Assembly (NCBI GenBank): GCA_001931535.1
Contig: CP016211.1
Span: 15,763,501 to 15,827,500, forward strand
Length of the DNA: 64,000 nt
Reading direction: 5' to 3'
Source of the DNA: Minicystis rosea
Lineage (GTDB): Bacteria; Myxococcota_A; Polyangia; Polyangiales; Polyangiaceae
Shown here one piece after another: positions 52,345 to 61,482 of this stretch (position 1 is its first letter; each line of letters begins with the position of its first letter). The notes beneath the pieces were generated by a model, which was not told the origin of the DNA, did not search any database, and saw only the letters and a list, made by a program, of their open reading frames with translations. Made by a program: the position numbers and the translations under genes.

Positions 52345-53270
52345 TCGTCACCTCGACGTTCCATGGTGGAGATGCTGTTTGAATCGAGCTGCACCATGGG
52401 GAGCTCGTGCTCGAGCAGCGTCACGCCCACGAGCTCGCCGTCGTCGTTCAGGATCCTCCGGTCCGAAGACGCCACCGGAAGGTCGACGTCTTTCACGATC
52501 TCCACACCGCTCACCCCCTCCAGCACGGCATAGACGTGAGAGACGTAGACGGCCCGCCCGAGGGGCCAGCCCTGTCCATCGGCGCCCCCCGTGAACGGGT
52601 GGAAATGGGCGCGGAGCACGGCCTGGGCGTTTGCAACGACCGTGTTCGGATCCGCGTCTTCGCTCAGGTAGAGCGTCGCCGTGATCGGCACGGCGGAGAA
52701 GAACGGCCCCACGATGTGGAGGCGCGTGGTGAGGAGCCGCCGGTGGTTGAGGAACGATCGCACCGAGTCTCGCAGCGCCTGGTTCGGCTGATCCCACGGC
52801 GCCGCGGGGTCGGCGGGCGAAGGCATGATGATCACGCTGACGTGTCCCGGCATGCGAATCGTGCCCACGTAAGGATCGAGCTGGCGCTCCGGCAGGCAGT
52901 GGACGCGCGCCACGGCCGACCACTCCTCCTTCACGAGGCGCTCGTAGTCCTCGCGTGTGATCGCACGGAACGGCTCCCGGAGCGCGCTCATCGTTTGGTA
53001 GATGGCCTCATCGAGCGTCTGCCCCTTGGGCCTCGTCCACCCCGGGCCGTTCAAGATCCCGAGGAAGGAATCGTACGTCGCGTCCGGGATTTGGTTGGTG
53101 CGATAGAGCACCGCCTCCGAGAGCCAGGCGAAGAGCTCGAGGAGCGTGATGCCCGGCTCCGAGGGGTTGTGATCGGTCCACGCCGGATAGAGCGCCGGGA
53201 GCGACGCGCGCCCCTCGTCCACGAGGTCGGCGTAGGTGTGGTCATCCAGGTTGGGTAGTTCGAGCGGCAT
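52332..53270 (-). CDS. Baseplate wedge protein (gpJ-like, Afp11-type)
   Basis: A 312-residue baseplate protein. The start MPLELPNLDDHTYADLVDEG, then YPAWTDHNPSEPGITLLELF and AWLSEAVLYRTNQIPD are the standard N-terminal region of these wedge proteins. Next are EPFRAITREDYERLVKEEWS, GHVSVIIMPSPAD and a gpJ-like PITATLYLSEDADPNTVV with AHFHPFTGGADGQGWPLGRA. The same PLTGGPDGTGWKFG element occurs in the large wedge protein next door, so the two are related. It starts one base after that gene ends. Confidence 0.9.
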   Translation of the reverse strand: MPLELPNLDDHTYADLVDEGRASLPALYPAWTDHNPSEPGITLLELFAWLSEAVLYRTNQIPDATYDSFLGILNGPGWTRPKGQTLDEAIYQTMSALREPFRAITREDYERLVKEEWSAVARVHCLPERQLDPYVGTIRMPGHVSVIIMPSPADPAAPWDQPNQALRDSVRSFLNHRRLLTTRLHIVGPFFSAVPITATLYLSEDADPNTVVANAQAVLRAHFHPFTGGADGQGWPLGRAVYVSHVYAVLEGVSGVEIVKDVDLPVASSDRRILNDDGELVGVTLLEHELPMVQLDSNSISTMERRGDEWLP

Positions 53271-53271
53271 A

Positions 53272-56200
53272 TCAGCCTCCAGCGTCCGTGCGGGTGCGGA
53301 CGTCGTGTGAGCCCGAGAAGACGAGGACGCGACTCCGCACGTCCGTGGGCGTGGCCTCGTCGAAGGGAATCCACTTTCCCGAAGCGTCTTCCTTCTCGTA
53401 AACCAGGTGGAGCTTGCGGACGTGATCGACGCCGTCCACCGAAAGGAGGACGGGATAGAGATCCGAGACCGCGGGGAGGGCGCCGAACTTCCACCCGGTG
53501 CCGTCGGGCCCGCCGGTGAGCGGGTGGAGGTACGCCTCGAGCGCGGCCCGCGCCGTGGCGGGGAGCGCGTCCGCGGCCTCGATGGAGACGGGCGCGATCT
53601 CCACCTTTGCGGTCACTCGCACCCAGTCTGGGCCGGCGACCTGGAGGAGCACTGCCGGCGCCGCGCGCGCCTCGAGGTAGCTTTGCACGGTGTCCCGCAA
53701 AGCCACGTCGAGCACGGGGCGTGGCGCCGTGCCGTAGGGCACCACCATCACGAGCACGTGGCCTGCGGGCAGCGCGGGAGAGGGCGCGGTGAACGCGACG
53801 GGATCGAAATAGGGTGTCACCACCCGCGCCCGGGCGACCTCGACGGACGCCTCGTGCGCCAGATCCTCATAGTCCTCCGCGGCGACCGCGTAATAGCCAT
53901 GGCGGAGGATCCGCGGGCCCAGATCCTTCACCTCATCCGTGCTCTCGAGATCGTCACCGCCGGTCGCCGCCGAGTGGTTGGTCGCGCCGTCGACGTCGCG
54001 CAGCGTCGACTTGAGCTGCGTAATCGTCTCGGCTGCCCGGTCGCCCGCGGCCCCGCCGCCGACGCGGTACACCGAAGCGCGGATGTTGTCGTTCCCCTGC
54101 GGCGGCGCCATCCCGTGTCGCCCATCACCGAAGCTCACGAGGCCGGTTTGGGAATCGAGGGTGTAATGGCGATCGCGCGGGCCGGAAGCGTAGAAGTCGG
54201 TCACCTCGATCCACCGCACCCACGCCCCCACCGTGTGGCCCTGCGCGTCGAGCACCGGCTCCACGGCGTCCGTTCCCTCGACGAGCGCGAGGGCCGTTTG
54301 ATCCGCGGGCGGTGGGACCTCGGGCTCGAGCACCTCGATGCGCTGCCCGTCGAGCACCGGCGTATGGGAGAGCGAGAGTGCCTGTCCCGGCGCGCCCGTC
54401 CCCGAGCCCATCACCTCGCCGGTGATCGTGGTGGCGTTGTCCGCCCAAACGGTGTTGGTCCGGACGCAGCAGACGCGCGGGATCGCGCTGAACTCACCGG
54501 CCGCGAGGCGAGCCCGCATCCAGTAGAGGTTCTTTTGAAACGCCGTCCGCGCCACGAAATCGGCCGGGCCGATGAACCGGACGAGGCCGCTCCCGTGGAG
54601 CCCGTGGGTCTCGTCCTCGGTGCCGAGGCTCGAAAAGCCGCCCGGACCTGCGTACTCCCAAACGATCTGGGCCGGCACCTGAGCTTGCGCCTGAGGGTCG
54701 AGCAGTGTGCTGGCCGCGATCTCGACGGGGGTTGGCGCCGCCACCTCCACATACAGTGTCATGGGCTGGTTGGAGAACGGTCGATCGAAGCCCAAGTAAA
54801 GGGCCGGCCCATCTCCCGGTGCGTGCGTGAACGGCTTGAAGCCGGCCTGGTTGCCCGCCGTCTGATCGACGAAGACGAAGTCGTTGAGGGAGACGGCGGC
54901 GGCCACCGGCTGCTCCGGCGCATAGGTGTATCCGATGCCCAGCGACGCCACGATCGGGGGGCGAAGGCCGTTATCGTGCAGCTCGGCCACCTGGACGTTC
55001 TCGCCGGAGACGACGATGGTCTTGGTGGTGACGGTCATCCCCGTCCCGTAGACCTGCGCGCCCTTGGCGATCCGGACACGGAGCCAGTAGCTCGTGATTC
55101 CACGGCTCGTCAGGGGAGCGACGCCGGCCGGCACCGTGAACGTCACTTGGCTCGCGCCCGTGGCCGTGAATGCGAGCGTCGTGTCGTTGAACGCGCAAGG
55201 CGAGCTGCTCGGTGGCTCGTAAGGATTGTCGTTCGCATCGATGCTCGGGTGCGTTCGGTTGGAGCGCCCCACCTCCGTCCAACCGCTCTCCGTCCACACC
55301 TCCCAAACGAGCGTCGGGTCGTCGTTCGGATCCGCGGCCTGATCCGCGGCGCTCGGCGAGAAGCTCAAGGTGACCTCGGCGCCGGGCTTCCCGAATACCT
55401 CGCCGCTGGCGAGGAAGAAGGCGTCACCGATGCGCGGCTGCCCGCCGAAGGGGTAGAAATCGAGGCTCAGATCCAGCGGTGAGCTCCCGGCGAAGGCCGC
55501 ATCTGCGGAGAGCCCGCTCCGGATGAGCGCCGAGCTCAATCCCACGTTGCGGATGCTCGGGACGACCGACCCGTCGAGAAGTGGCGTGGTGAGGCTCGCG
55601 CGGATCCAACGGCCCTGTTTGCCATTCACGGCCGAAGGGTCGATGGGGGCAGGGAGGTTGAAGCTCACGAGTTGGCGCATCCCGCCCTCGATCTGCTCGA
55701 CCTCGGTGCTCGTGCCCGGGAGCGGCGCGAACGCGGCGCCGTCCCAGTACGACCACGTGACCGGGAGCCGTGTCCACGTCGACCCCGACGTGATGACGTC
55801 GATCGAGACCCGCATCGACGTGCTCGCCGGCAACGTGAAGAGATCGCCGCCGTCGAGATACAGGCTGTGCTCGATGGGTTGATCGACCTCGGCGAGCAGG
55901 CAGGCGTCGGGCAAAGGCGCGGTCCGATCGGCGTATTGGTCCTGATCGGGGCGATGGACGAAGGTCGCGGCGAGCTTCGCCGGCGTGACCACGAGATCGA
56001 GCGCGGTCTCGAACACGACCTCTTCCGTCTCGCCGGCGAGCGGCGGCGCGGCCACCTGGGATCCGGCCGGGACCCACCCGTCACCGGCCGCGCCGTCGGC
56101 GAGGTGGAACGTCAGCGGGGCGCGCGCCGGGCGCGGTGGCCGTTGGCGAGCGCCGATGAGGTTGAGGAAGGCGATGAACCCCTGATCGGGTATCCGATTG

Positions 56201-56381
56201 ACGCTCTCGAGGACGTGCTGGGTCATCCGGGCGAAGACACGGACCAGCGCCGACGCCATGTCGGTCGACCCGGGGGCCCAGGTGATCTGGGCGGCCCGAG
56301 CTCGGCCGTGGCCAGCGCCTCGGTCTGGGTGACCACCGCCTCGTAGGTGCGCGGGTCGATCAAAGGTGCTCGAGCGCTCAT
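53272..56381 (-). CDS. Large baseplate protein (Afp12-type, TIGR02243-like), frameshifted near 56300
   Basis: A ~1036-residue baseplate wedge protein. A natural start is the ATG at 56381, seven bases after the gp25 stop: SARAPLIDPRTYEAVVTQTE then ALATAE. From about 56300 the protein goes on one base away: AQITWAPGSTDMASALVRVF, ARMTQHVLESVNRIPDQGFI (typical of the family N-terminus), and stays open to 53272. One base seems lost in the GGGCCGCCC region. Later parts: beta domains (PLTFHLADGAAGDGWVPAGS), a gpJ-like core (AAEDYEDLAHEASVEVARAR, GHVLVMVVPYGTAPRPVLDV) and LHPLTGGPDGTGWKFGALPA. The frame is also open up to 56769, but that part is noise. Essential for the particle if the shift is only an error. 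Confidence 0.88.
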
Positions 56382-56387
56382 CTTCCC

Positions 56388-56795
56388 TCAGGTCAGGTAA
56401 AACGGGTAAACGAGGTTGAATCGGCTGTTGGTGGCGCGGATCGAATAATCCACTTCGACGAGCAGGAGGTCTTGTTCGTCCGGGTGCGGATAGGCATCGA
56501 CGCCGAGGAGATCGATGCGCGGCTCCCACTGGCCGAGCGCGTCCTCCACCGCGGTCACCACGTCGCCGACGATGCTGGATCCCCCGACCCCGAAGACGAG
56601 ATCGTGAATCCGACATCCGAAGTCGGGGCGGGCGACGCGCTCGCCCGGCGCCGTGCTCAGGATGATCCAGATCGATTGGCGGACGGCGACGGCGTCGCTC
56701 GCCTCGGCGACGCGCGTCCCCGCGAGCCCGAGCCCCACGGCTCCGTCCGCACCCAGCTTGAACTGCCAACCCGTGCCCAGGAAGCTGCTTGCCAT
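56388..56795 (-). CDS. gp25-like baseplate protein (Afp9-type)
   Basis: A 135-residue homologue of T4 gp25/T6SS TssE: FLGTGWQFKLGADGAVGLGL, then DAVAVRQSIWIILSTAPGER with VARPDFGCRIHDLVFG (the conserved GERxxRPxFG motif), and VEDALGQWEPRIDLL. gp25 nucleates the sheath on the baseplate. ATG at 56795 follows AGGGGAAGTGATC; the upstream open frame to 57086 is out of phase with real coding. It starts 2 bp after the PAAR-like gene and ends 6 bp before the large wedge gene. Confidence 0.95.
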   Translation of the reverse strand: MASSFLGTGWQFKLGADGAVGLGLAGTRVAEASDAVAVRQSIWIILSTAPGERVARPDFGCRIHDLVFGVGGSSIVGDVVTAVEDALGQWEPRIDLLGVDAYPHPDEQDLLLVEVDYSIRATNSRFNLVYPFYLT

Positions 56796-56797
56796 GA

Positions 56798-57124
56798 TCA
56801 CTTCCCCTTGACTCGTGCCTGTACCGGAATCACGAGCGTCGAAACCCCGTTGGGGGTGCAGGTCGCCTTGCTGTCCGCGAGCAGCACCGCGACGCCCATC
56901 ACCGTGACCTTCTGCGCCTCTTTGGCCCAGTTGGCGGCCGTGATGCAGGGGCTCGGCTTGGGCGGCGGCTGTTGATACGCGCACCCGGCAATCGCGTATG
57001 TCGTGGTCTTCACCACCACGGGCTTCCCCATGATCTTCACGCGGGGCGCCGGGGCCGTGGGCTGGCCCAGCCCGCCGTGGGCGCACAGCACCACCGAGCC
57101 GATATCGAGGAGGAAGCCGGGCAT
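56798..57124 (-). CDS. PAAR-like tip protein (Afp10-position)
   Basis: A 108-residue protein starting MPGFLLDIGSVVLCAHGGLG. Conserved Cys/His positions (CAHGG, IAGCAYQQPPPKPSPC, ATCTPNG) could bind one metal at the tip, as in PAAR proteins, and PTAPAPRVKIMGKPVVVKTT fits the turns of such a cone. It has an ATGA overlap with the spike gene before it. The position, between spike and gp25, is where other eCIS have the tip gene. Confidence 0.8.
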   Translation of the reverse strand: MPGFLLDIGSVVLCAHGGLGQPTAPAPRVKIMGKPVVVKTTTYAIAGCAYQQPPPKPSPCITAANWAKEAQKVTVMGVAVLLADSKATCTPNGVSTLVIPVQARVKGK

Positions 57125-57834
57125 CACGTCACCACGAGCCCATCGGTGTTGATCTTCACGCCGGCCATGCACTTGAGATCGAGCCCGGAGTCCGCCTCGA
57201 TCTTGCCTGTCAGCGCCTTGAGCTCGTAGCTCTGGTCGGCGTCGAGGGAGAACTTCTTGCATTGGATGCTCACGTCCTCCCCGGCCGTGATGTGGATGTC
57301 GCGGGCCGCGTTGATATCGAGATCCTTGTCGGATTCGATGGTGATCTTGTTGCTGGTCGAGTCGATCTCGATCTTGTCTTTACCCCCCTTGCCAACGATG
57401 GTGATCTTCTCCTTGCCCTTCGAGTCGTCGAGCGTGATGAGGTGGCCGGAGGTCGATTGGATGACCCGCCGGTTGACGCTCCGTTCCCCTTTGGAAGACT
57501 GCCCCTTGTTGGCCGTGGGGGGAGGCCGGTCCTCCTTGCTCCACAGCGCGCCGAGCACGTAGGGGTGGCTCACGTCGCCGAACTGGAACGTCACGAGGAC
57601 CTCGTCACCCACCTCGGGCAGGAAGAAGAAGCCCCGCTCCTTGCCGGCCATGGGCGTCATCACCCGCGTCCAGTCGGTCTTGTGCTCGTCGGAGATCCAG
57701 GGGAACTTGAGCTTGACGCGCCCCAGGTTGTCAGGGTCGTTGTTGTCGATCACCTGGCCGACGACGACGCCGTAGACGCGCGCGCCGCCCGCCTCTTGAG
57801 GCGCGAGGGCGCCCAGCATGAAAGGTTCGCTCAT
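57124..57834 (-). CDS. Spike protein, gp5/VgrG C-terminal half (Afp8-type)
   Basis: A 236-residue protein with the gp5-type OB fold (YGVVVGQVIDNNDPDNLGRV, KLKFPWISDEHKTDWTRV, EVGDEVLVTFQFGDVSHPYV with LGALW) followed by a beta-helix needle of short repeats (KDKIEIDSTSNKITIESDKD, LDINAARDIHITAGEDVSIQ). With the gpD-like protein encoded just before it makes the split VgrG-like hub and spike. It overlaps both neighbours by 4 bp or less. Confidence 0.92.
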   Translation of the reverse strand: MSEPFMLGALAPQEAGGARVYGVVVGQVIDNNDPDNLGRVKLKFPWISDEHKTDWTRVMTPMAGKERGFFFLPEVGDEVLVTFQFGDVSHPYVLGALWSKEDRPPPTANKGQSSKGERSVNRRVIQSTSGHLITLDDSKGKEKITIVGKGGKDKIEIDSTSNKITIESDKDLDINAARDIHITAGEDVSIQCKKFSLDADQSYELKALTGKIEADSGLDLKCMAGVKINTDGLVVT

Positions 57835-58898
57835 ACAGCGTTTCTCCTCACCGTGAACCGGGTGCGATATCCTTGCTTCGGTGCGTAGGTGTGCTCGGTC
57901 GAGACGACCTCGTAAGGGCCGCCGAAGCGCCCGAAGTTGGTGATGTCGACGGTGATCCCAGCCACGAGATCAGCGCGGCCATAACAGATGCCTTCTCCCG
58001 TGAGGAAGCCGCGATCCTGCTCTGCGAGGGCTGCGCGGGCGATCTGATCGGCCTCTGCCTGGGTGGACACCGGCACGTTCACCATCACCGCCGTCGCCGA
58101 GCTGAAGGCCGCACGGGCGCTCTCGGCGCCCACCGTCCCGCCGCCCATCGCGTCGTCCTGCGCGGCTGACGCTCTGCCGACGATGGCCTTCTTCTCCTTC
58201 TGATCCCACCCGCGGGCCTCCGTCTTGTCGACCAGATCGCGGGCGGTGAGCCGGAGGTGGAGGCCGAGGATGTCCGTGCTCATCGAGAGCGAAAACGCCG
58301 GCGGGCCCGGGCGCGAGCGCGGGCGGAATCGCAACGTCTTCTGCTGCACCATGACCTCGTAGGCGATGAGATCGGCGCGCTGCCGCAGGAACTCGAGATC
58401 GGTTTGGTTGTACTGCATGACGTAGGGGTGTTTGACGTCGCTCGTCCCCTCGGCGGTGAGGCCGTAGTCCCGGGCGATCTCGGCAGCGATCCCGGCGTCC
58501 GTCAGGTCGGCGAACGAGCGTGTCCGCGTGGCGCGCGACATGCGGTGACTGCCGTCGTAGCCACGCACCGTCATGGTCGGCCGCTGCCCCTCCACGTCGA
58601 TGTCGACGCCGGTGATCTCCCCGACCATCACCTCCGCGAGCTTGCCCTTGTAGCCGAGCTCGATGGCCACCTCGGTCCCCAACGCGAAGCGATCGGCATA
58701 GCGCCGGTCGTCGCTCCACATGAGATTGAGCTTCTCTGCGTCCCAGCACAGGAAGCGGAGCGTGAACATGGAGGCTGCGTCGACGTCGTCTTGCACGCCG
58801 ACGTCGAGCAAGGCCCTTTGGGCGTCCGGCGGCAGCACGGTGCCGCCGATAGTCACCTTCACATCGGGGACGGGGTTCCGCTTGAATCCGAAGGGCAT
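57831..58898 (-). CDS. Hub protein, phage late control gpD-like (VgrG N-terminal half)
   Basis: A 355-residue protein. Features of gpD/VgrG hub: VGVQDDVDAASMFTLRFLCW, GYKGKLAEVMVGEITGVDID, TVRGYDGSHRMSRATRTRSF, DAGIAAEIARDYGLTA, and VMQYNQTDLEFLRQRADLIA with YEVMVQQKTLRFR. The C-terminal part (YEVVSTEHTYAPKQGYRTRF) ends the fold. Start ATG at 58898, two bases after the LysM gene stop; the open frame further upstream is not coding. Confidence 0.93.
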   Translation of the reverse strand: MPFGFKRNPVPDVKVTIGGTVLPPDAQRALLDVGVQDDVDAASMFTLRFLCWDAEKLNLMWSDDRRYADRFALGTEVAIELGYKGKLAEVMVGEITGVDIDVEGQRPTMTVRGYDGSHRMSRATRTRSFADLTDAGIAAEIARDYGLTAEGTSDVKHPYVMQYNQTDLEFLRQRADLIAYEVMVQQKTLRFRPRSRPGPPAFSLSMSTDILGLHLRLTARDLVDKTEARGWDQKEKKAIVGRASAAQDDAMGGGTVGAESARAAFSSATAVMVNVPVSTQAEADQIARAALAEQDRGFLTGEGICYGRADLVAGITVDITNFGRFGGPYEVVSTEHTYAPKQGYRTRFTVRRNAV

Positions 58899-58900
58899 GA

Positions 58901-59638
58901 TCAACTCCCGCCGAGCTTCGGAATCGCGAGCACCTGACCGGCCGTGATCCGCCGCGGGCTCTGGATGTGGTTGGCCTCGGCGATGACCCGCCACTGCGAG
59001 GCATCGCCGTAGAGCACGGCGGCGATGTTGATCAGCGTATCGCCGGGGTGGACGGTGTACGTTTTGGCGACATCCGGCGAATGCAGCTCGTTCTTGGCGG
59101 TCTGGCCGTCGCTCAGGTACTCGGTGAAGGTGCACCGGAGGTTCGCGCGCACCGGCGTGCCGTCCTCGAGGAAGAGCGAGAACTCCTGGCTGAGGTTCGC
59201 CAGCACGCCCTGGAAGATGGGCCATGCTCCCCACTGGAGCTTGCAGACCGAGGGCCGGTGCAGCTCCCGGTTGAAGCGGGTGAGCTTCTGCATCTGGCGC
59301 GTGTAAGCGAGGATGCTCGTGGCGCTCGTCGGCGCGCTCGAATCGAGCGCCAGCGTCGAGATGCGCGCCCCCGACAGGCGGCCGAGCCCAGCGCCGCTCC
59401 GGGGACCGCCCTCGTAGGTATCGAAGAACAGATCGAGTGTGAGGCTCGCCGGCTTGACCGACTCCAGGTTGAGCTCGCGGCTCTGCGCGACCGTCGAGTC
59501 CAGGGCCGACTGGTCGAGCCGCCACTCGACGTTGTTGTCGAGGACCACCTGGGTCGGGTTGAAGAGGGCCTGGATCTTCTGATCGAACACGCCCTCCGTG
59601 TTCGTCTCGTAGGCGATGGTCAGCTTCGCGAGGGTCAT
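58901..59638 (-). CDS. LysM-domain baseplate adaptor (Afp7-type)
   Basis: A 245-residue protein. The N-terminal part (KLTIAYETNTEGVFDQKIQA, then LFNPTQVVLDNNVEWRLDQS, LTLDLFFDTYEGG) is typical of the gp53/Afp7 adaptors. The C-terminal LysM domain reads KTYTVHPGDTLINIAAVLYG then RRITAGQVLAIPKLGG. In contractile tails this LysM protein clamps the hub to the inner tube, not to peptidoglycan. It overlaps the linker-protein gene by 4 bp. Confidence 0.93.
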   Translation of the reverse strand: MTLAKLTIAYETNTEGVFDQKIQALFNPTQVVLDNNVEWRLDQSALDSTVAQSRELNLESVKPASLTLDLFFDTYEGGPRSGAGLGRLSGARISTLALDSSAPTSATSILAYTRQMQKLTRFNRELHRPSVCKLQWGAWPIFQGVLANLSQEFSLFLEDGTPVRANLRCTFTEYLSDGQTAKNELHSPDVAKTYTVHPGDTLINIAAVLYGDASQWRVIAEANHIQSPRRITAGQVLAIPKLGGS

Positions 59639-60924
59639 CGACGGACTCCCTTCCTCTCCCGCTCCACCGCGACTTGCCGGAGCAGCCTGCGCTGCACCTG
59701 ATCGGTGAGAGCATCGATATCGATCTCGACGCGCGCCGGCGCAGGCGCGCTTGGGGCCGCGCGGTCCGCGTCCGCGCTCGCTTGTCGGCTCCGCGGGAGC
59801 GGCGGCACCTGCCTCTCCCCGTCTCCGTCGCGGCCGCTCCCGAGGTTTGGCAACTCCGATCCATTGGAGGGGCCGAACGGCGCGGCCGGCGCCACGACGA
59901 CGGCCGGCGGTGCGTGAAAGAGCGGAGCACGCGCCGCCGGCGGGTTGTCCCCGGAGCTGCCGTCACGCGGTATCCAGGGAATCTCACGCGGAGCGGCGCC
60001 GGCAACGGTCACCTGTGTTTCGGAGATCGCTTGTCGCGCGCCTGCGCGCACGCGAGGGAGCGGCGCCTCGACAGCAGTCACCGGCGTCTCGGAGATTGCT
60101 TGTCGCGTGCCGGCCCGCACCCGAGGAAGCAATACCTCGGTCGCGCTCACCGGCGCTCCGGAGAGCGCTTGTCGCGTCGTGGCGCGCACGCGAGGGAGCG
60201 ATACCTCGGCAGCGTTCACCGGCGCTTCGGAGATCGCTTGTCGCGTCGTGGCGCGCACGCGAGGGAGCGATACCTCGGCAGCGTTCACCGGCGCTCCGGA
60301 GATTGCTTGTCGCGCGTCGACGCGCACGTGCGGGAGCGGCGTGTCGACGGCGTTCACCGGCGCTCCGGAGACTGCTTTTCGCGCGGCAGTGCCGGCTTGC
60401 GCCTGCTCCAGGGGCGCCGGCCTGATGCGCCGCCTCGGCTGCGCTTCGGCCGGCGCGGCAGCGTCGGACGCGCGTGCGATCGAGCGCTCCCGCACCGAAC
60501 GTGCAGAGAGAGCCACGCCATGATCCTCGGGCGTCACGCCGGGCTGGGCGGCTCCATGCGGCGCCGTGGCGAGGGTGAGCGGCGCCGCGCCGGCCCGCTC
60601 CGCCCGAGGCCGAGCGAGGACGACGGGCGTCGCCGTTTTCGCCTCCTGCGCCGGCGCGGCTCCTGCCCCGGTGTCGGGGCCGGGCGCCGGCATCCAGCGC
60701 GCGTGGACGATCGGGATCTCCGGGACGGCGCGCGCGCCGTTCCGGAAGCGCCGGGACATCTCCGCGAGCAGCGGGAGGCGGCCCTCCAGGTACTCGATCC
60801 AGCCGATGATCCGCCGGACGAGCTCCATGTCGAGGACGCCGGGATCGCGCCCCCGCCGCGCGAGCCGCGCGGCGAGATCGGCGTCGATCGCCTCCGTCCA
60901 TGTCTCTCCAACGCCGGTGTGCAT
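59635..60924 (-). CDS. eCIS accessory protein with repeat linker
   Basis: A 429-residue protein. The N-terminal helix block (EAIDADLAARLARRGRDPGV, LDMELVRRIIGWIEYLEGRL) and the C-terminal helix IDIDALTDQVQRRLLRQVAV with ERERKG resemble conserved ends of small proteins found at this place (between tube and LysM genes) in many eCIS and phage-tail clusters. Between them is a long Ala/Pro/Arg linker with six tandem 23-residue repeats (RQAISEAPVNAAEVSLPRVR plus 3). ATG at 60924. Function unknown; the C-terminal helix may bind tube or baseplate. The repeat linker seems unusual for this group. Confidence 0.78.
   Translation of the reverse strand: MHTGVGETWTEAIDADLAARLARRGRDPGVLDMELVRRIIGWIEYLEGRLPLLAEMSRRFRNGARAVPEIPIVHARWMPAPGPDTGAGAAPAQEAKTATPVVLARPRAERAGAAPLTLATAPHGAAQPGVTPEDHGVALSARSVRERSIARASDAAAPAEAQPRRRIRPAPLEQAQAGTAARKAVSGAPVNAVDTPLPHVRVDARQAISGAPVNAAEVSLPRVRATTRQAISEAPVNAAEVSLPRVRATTRQALSGAPVSATEVLLPRVRAGTRQAISETPVTAVEAPLPRVRAGARQAISETQVTVAGAAPREIPWIPRDGSSGDNPPAARAPLFHAPPAVVVAPAAPFGPSNGSELPNLGSGRDGDGERQVPPLPRSRQASADADRAAPSAPAPARVEIDIDALTDQVQRRLLRQVAVERERKGVRR
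59990..60395 (-). repeat. 69-bp tandem repeats coding for a 23-residue linker unit
   Basis: Six copies (one partial) of a 69-bp unit, minus strand, in frame. Two neighbouring copies (about 60165-60300) are nearly identical in DNA, so the array has grown recently. The unit contains GCTTGTCGCG and GTTCACCGGCGCT on the plus strand. Confidence 0.85.
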
Positions 60925-60938
60925 GCGCGCCCTCGAGG

Positions 60939-61469
60939 TCAGGTGAACAGGCCGGCGACGCCGCGAGCCGCCGTGACCACGTGGCTGAGGGCCGGCTTGG
61001 TGATGCCCTTGTGGATGAGCTCCACCGACTCGACAGCCACGTCGGTGCCCCCGCCAGCGTCGAACGTCGGCCCGCTCCACTTCACCGGGAGCGCGTCTTT
61101 GACATCCCACCACATCGCCGGGATTCGCCGCGCGTCCAGGAGGTAAAGGGTGAGGTTCCGCCGCACGATGGCGCCGCGGCTCACGCTGTCGTACCAATTC
61201 CACAGCGTCTCGATGTTGGTGAGGCCGTGGCTCAATACGAGGTTGGGATACCGCGTCGTGCTCGGGATCTGGTGGAGATGACCGTTCACGCCGCCCTCGG
61301 CGTACTCCTTGACCTCGATGTGGCTCTCGAGGCCGCTCACCCGCTGGAAGCCGCCGGTCAGGAGGCCGTCGATCTCCACAAGGAAGTTGAACGGCAGATA
61401 AGGATCCTGACGCGTCCCGGTGATGCCCTTGAAGGCGCTGAACGCGGTGTTCGTCCCAATCAGCGGCAT
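60939..61469 (-). CDS. Tail tube protein (gp19 family, Afp5-type)
   Basis: A 176-residue inner-tube protein: DPYLPFNFLVEIDGLLTGGF, QRVSGLESHIEVKEYAEGGV, then RYPNLVLSHGLTNIETLWNW and VVESVELIHKG-like ending (VAVESVELIHKGITKP). This is the T4-like gp19 tube fold, whose hexamers stack to form the tube. It differs from the shorter paralogue at 62027 by N- and C-terminal extensions (TAFSAFKGITGTRQ; ALSHVVTAARGVAGLFT). ATG at 61469. One of the two is likely the main tube, the other the baseplate-proximal ring. Confidence 0.94.
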   Translation of the reverse strand: MPLIGTNTAFSAFKGITGTRQDPYLPFNFLVEIDGLLTGGFQRVSGLESHIEVKEYAEGGVNGHLHQIPSTTRYPNLVLSHGLTNIETLWNWYDSVSRGAIVRRNLTLYLLDARRIPAMWWDVKDALPVKWSGPTFDAGGGTDVAVESVELIHKGITKPALSHVVTAARGVAGLFT

Positions 61470-61482
61470 ACAGAATCCTCCG

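Noticed and set aside
56388..57262. Longer upstream starts for gp25 and the PAAR-like gene
   Set aside because: The extensions overlap the neighbouring genes in other frames and look random; ATGs with good sites at 56795 and 57124 fit family lengths.
59990..60395. 69-bp repeats considered as a CRISPR or direct-repeat origin
   Set aside because: The units are in frame within a protein gene and have no spacers.
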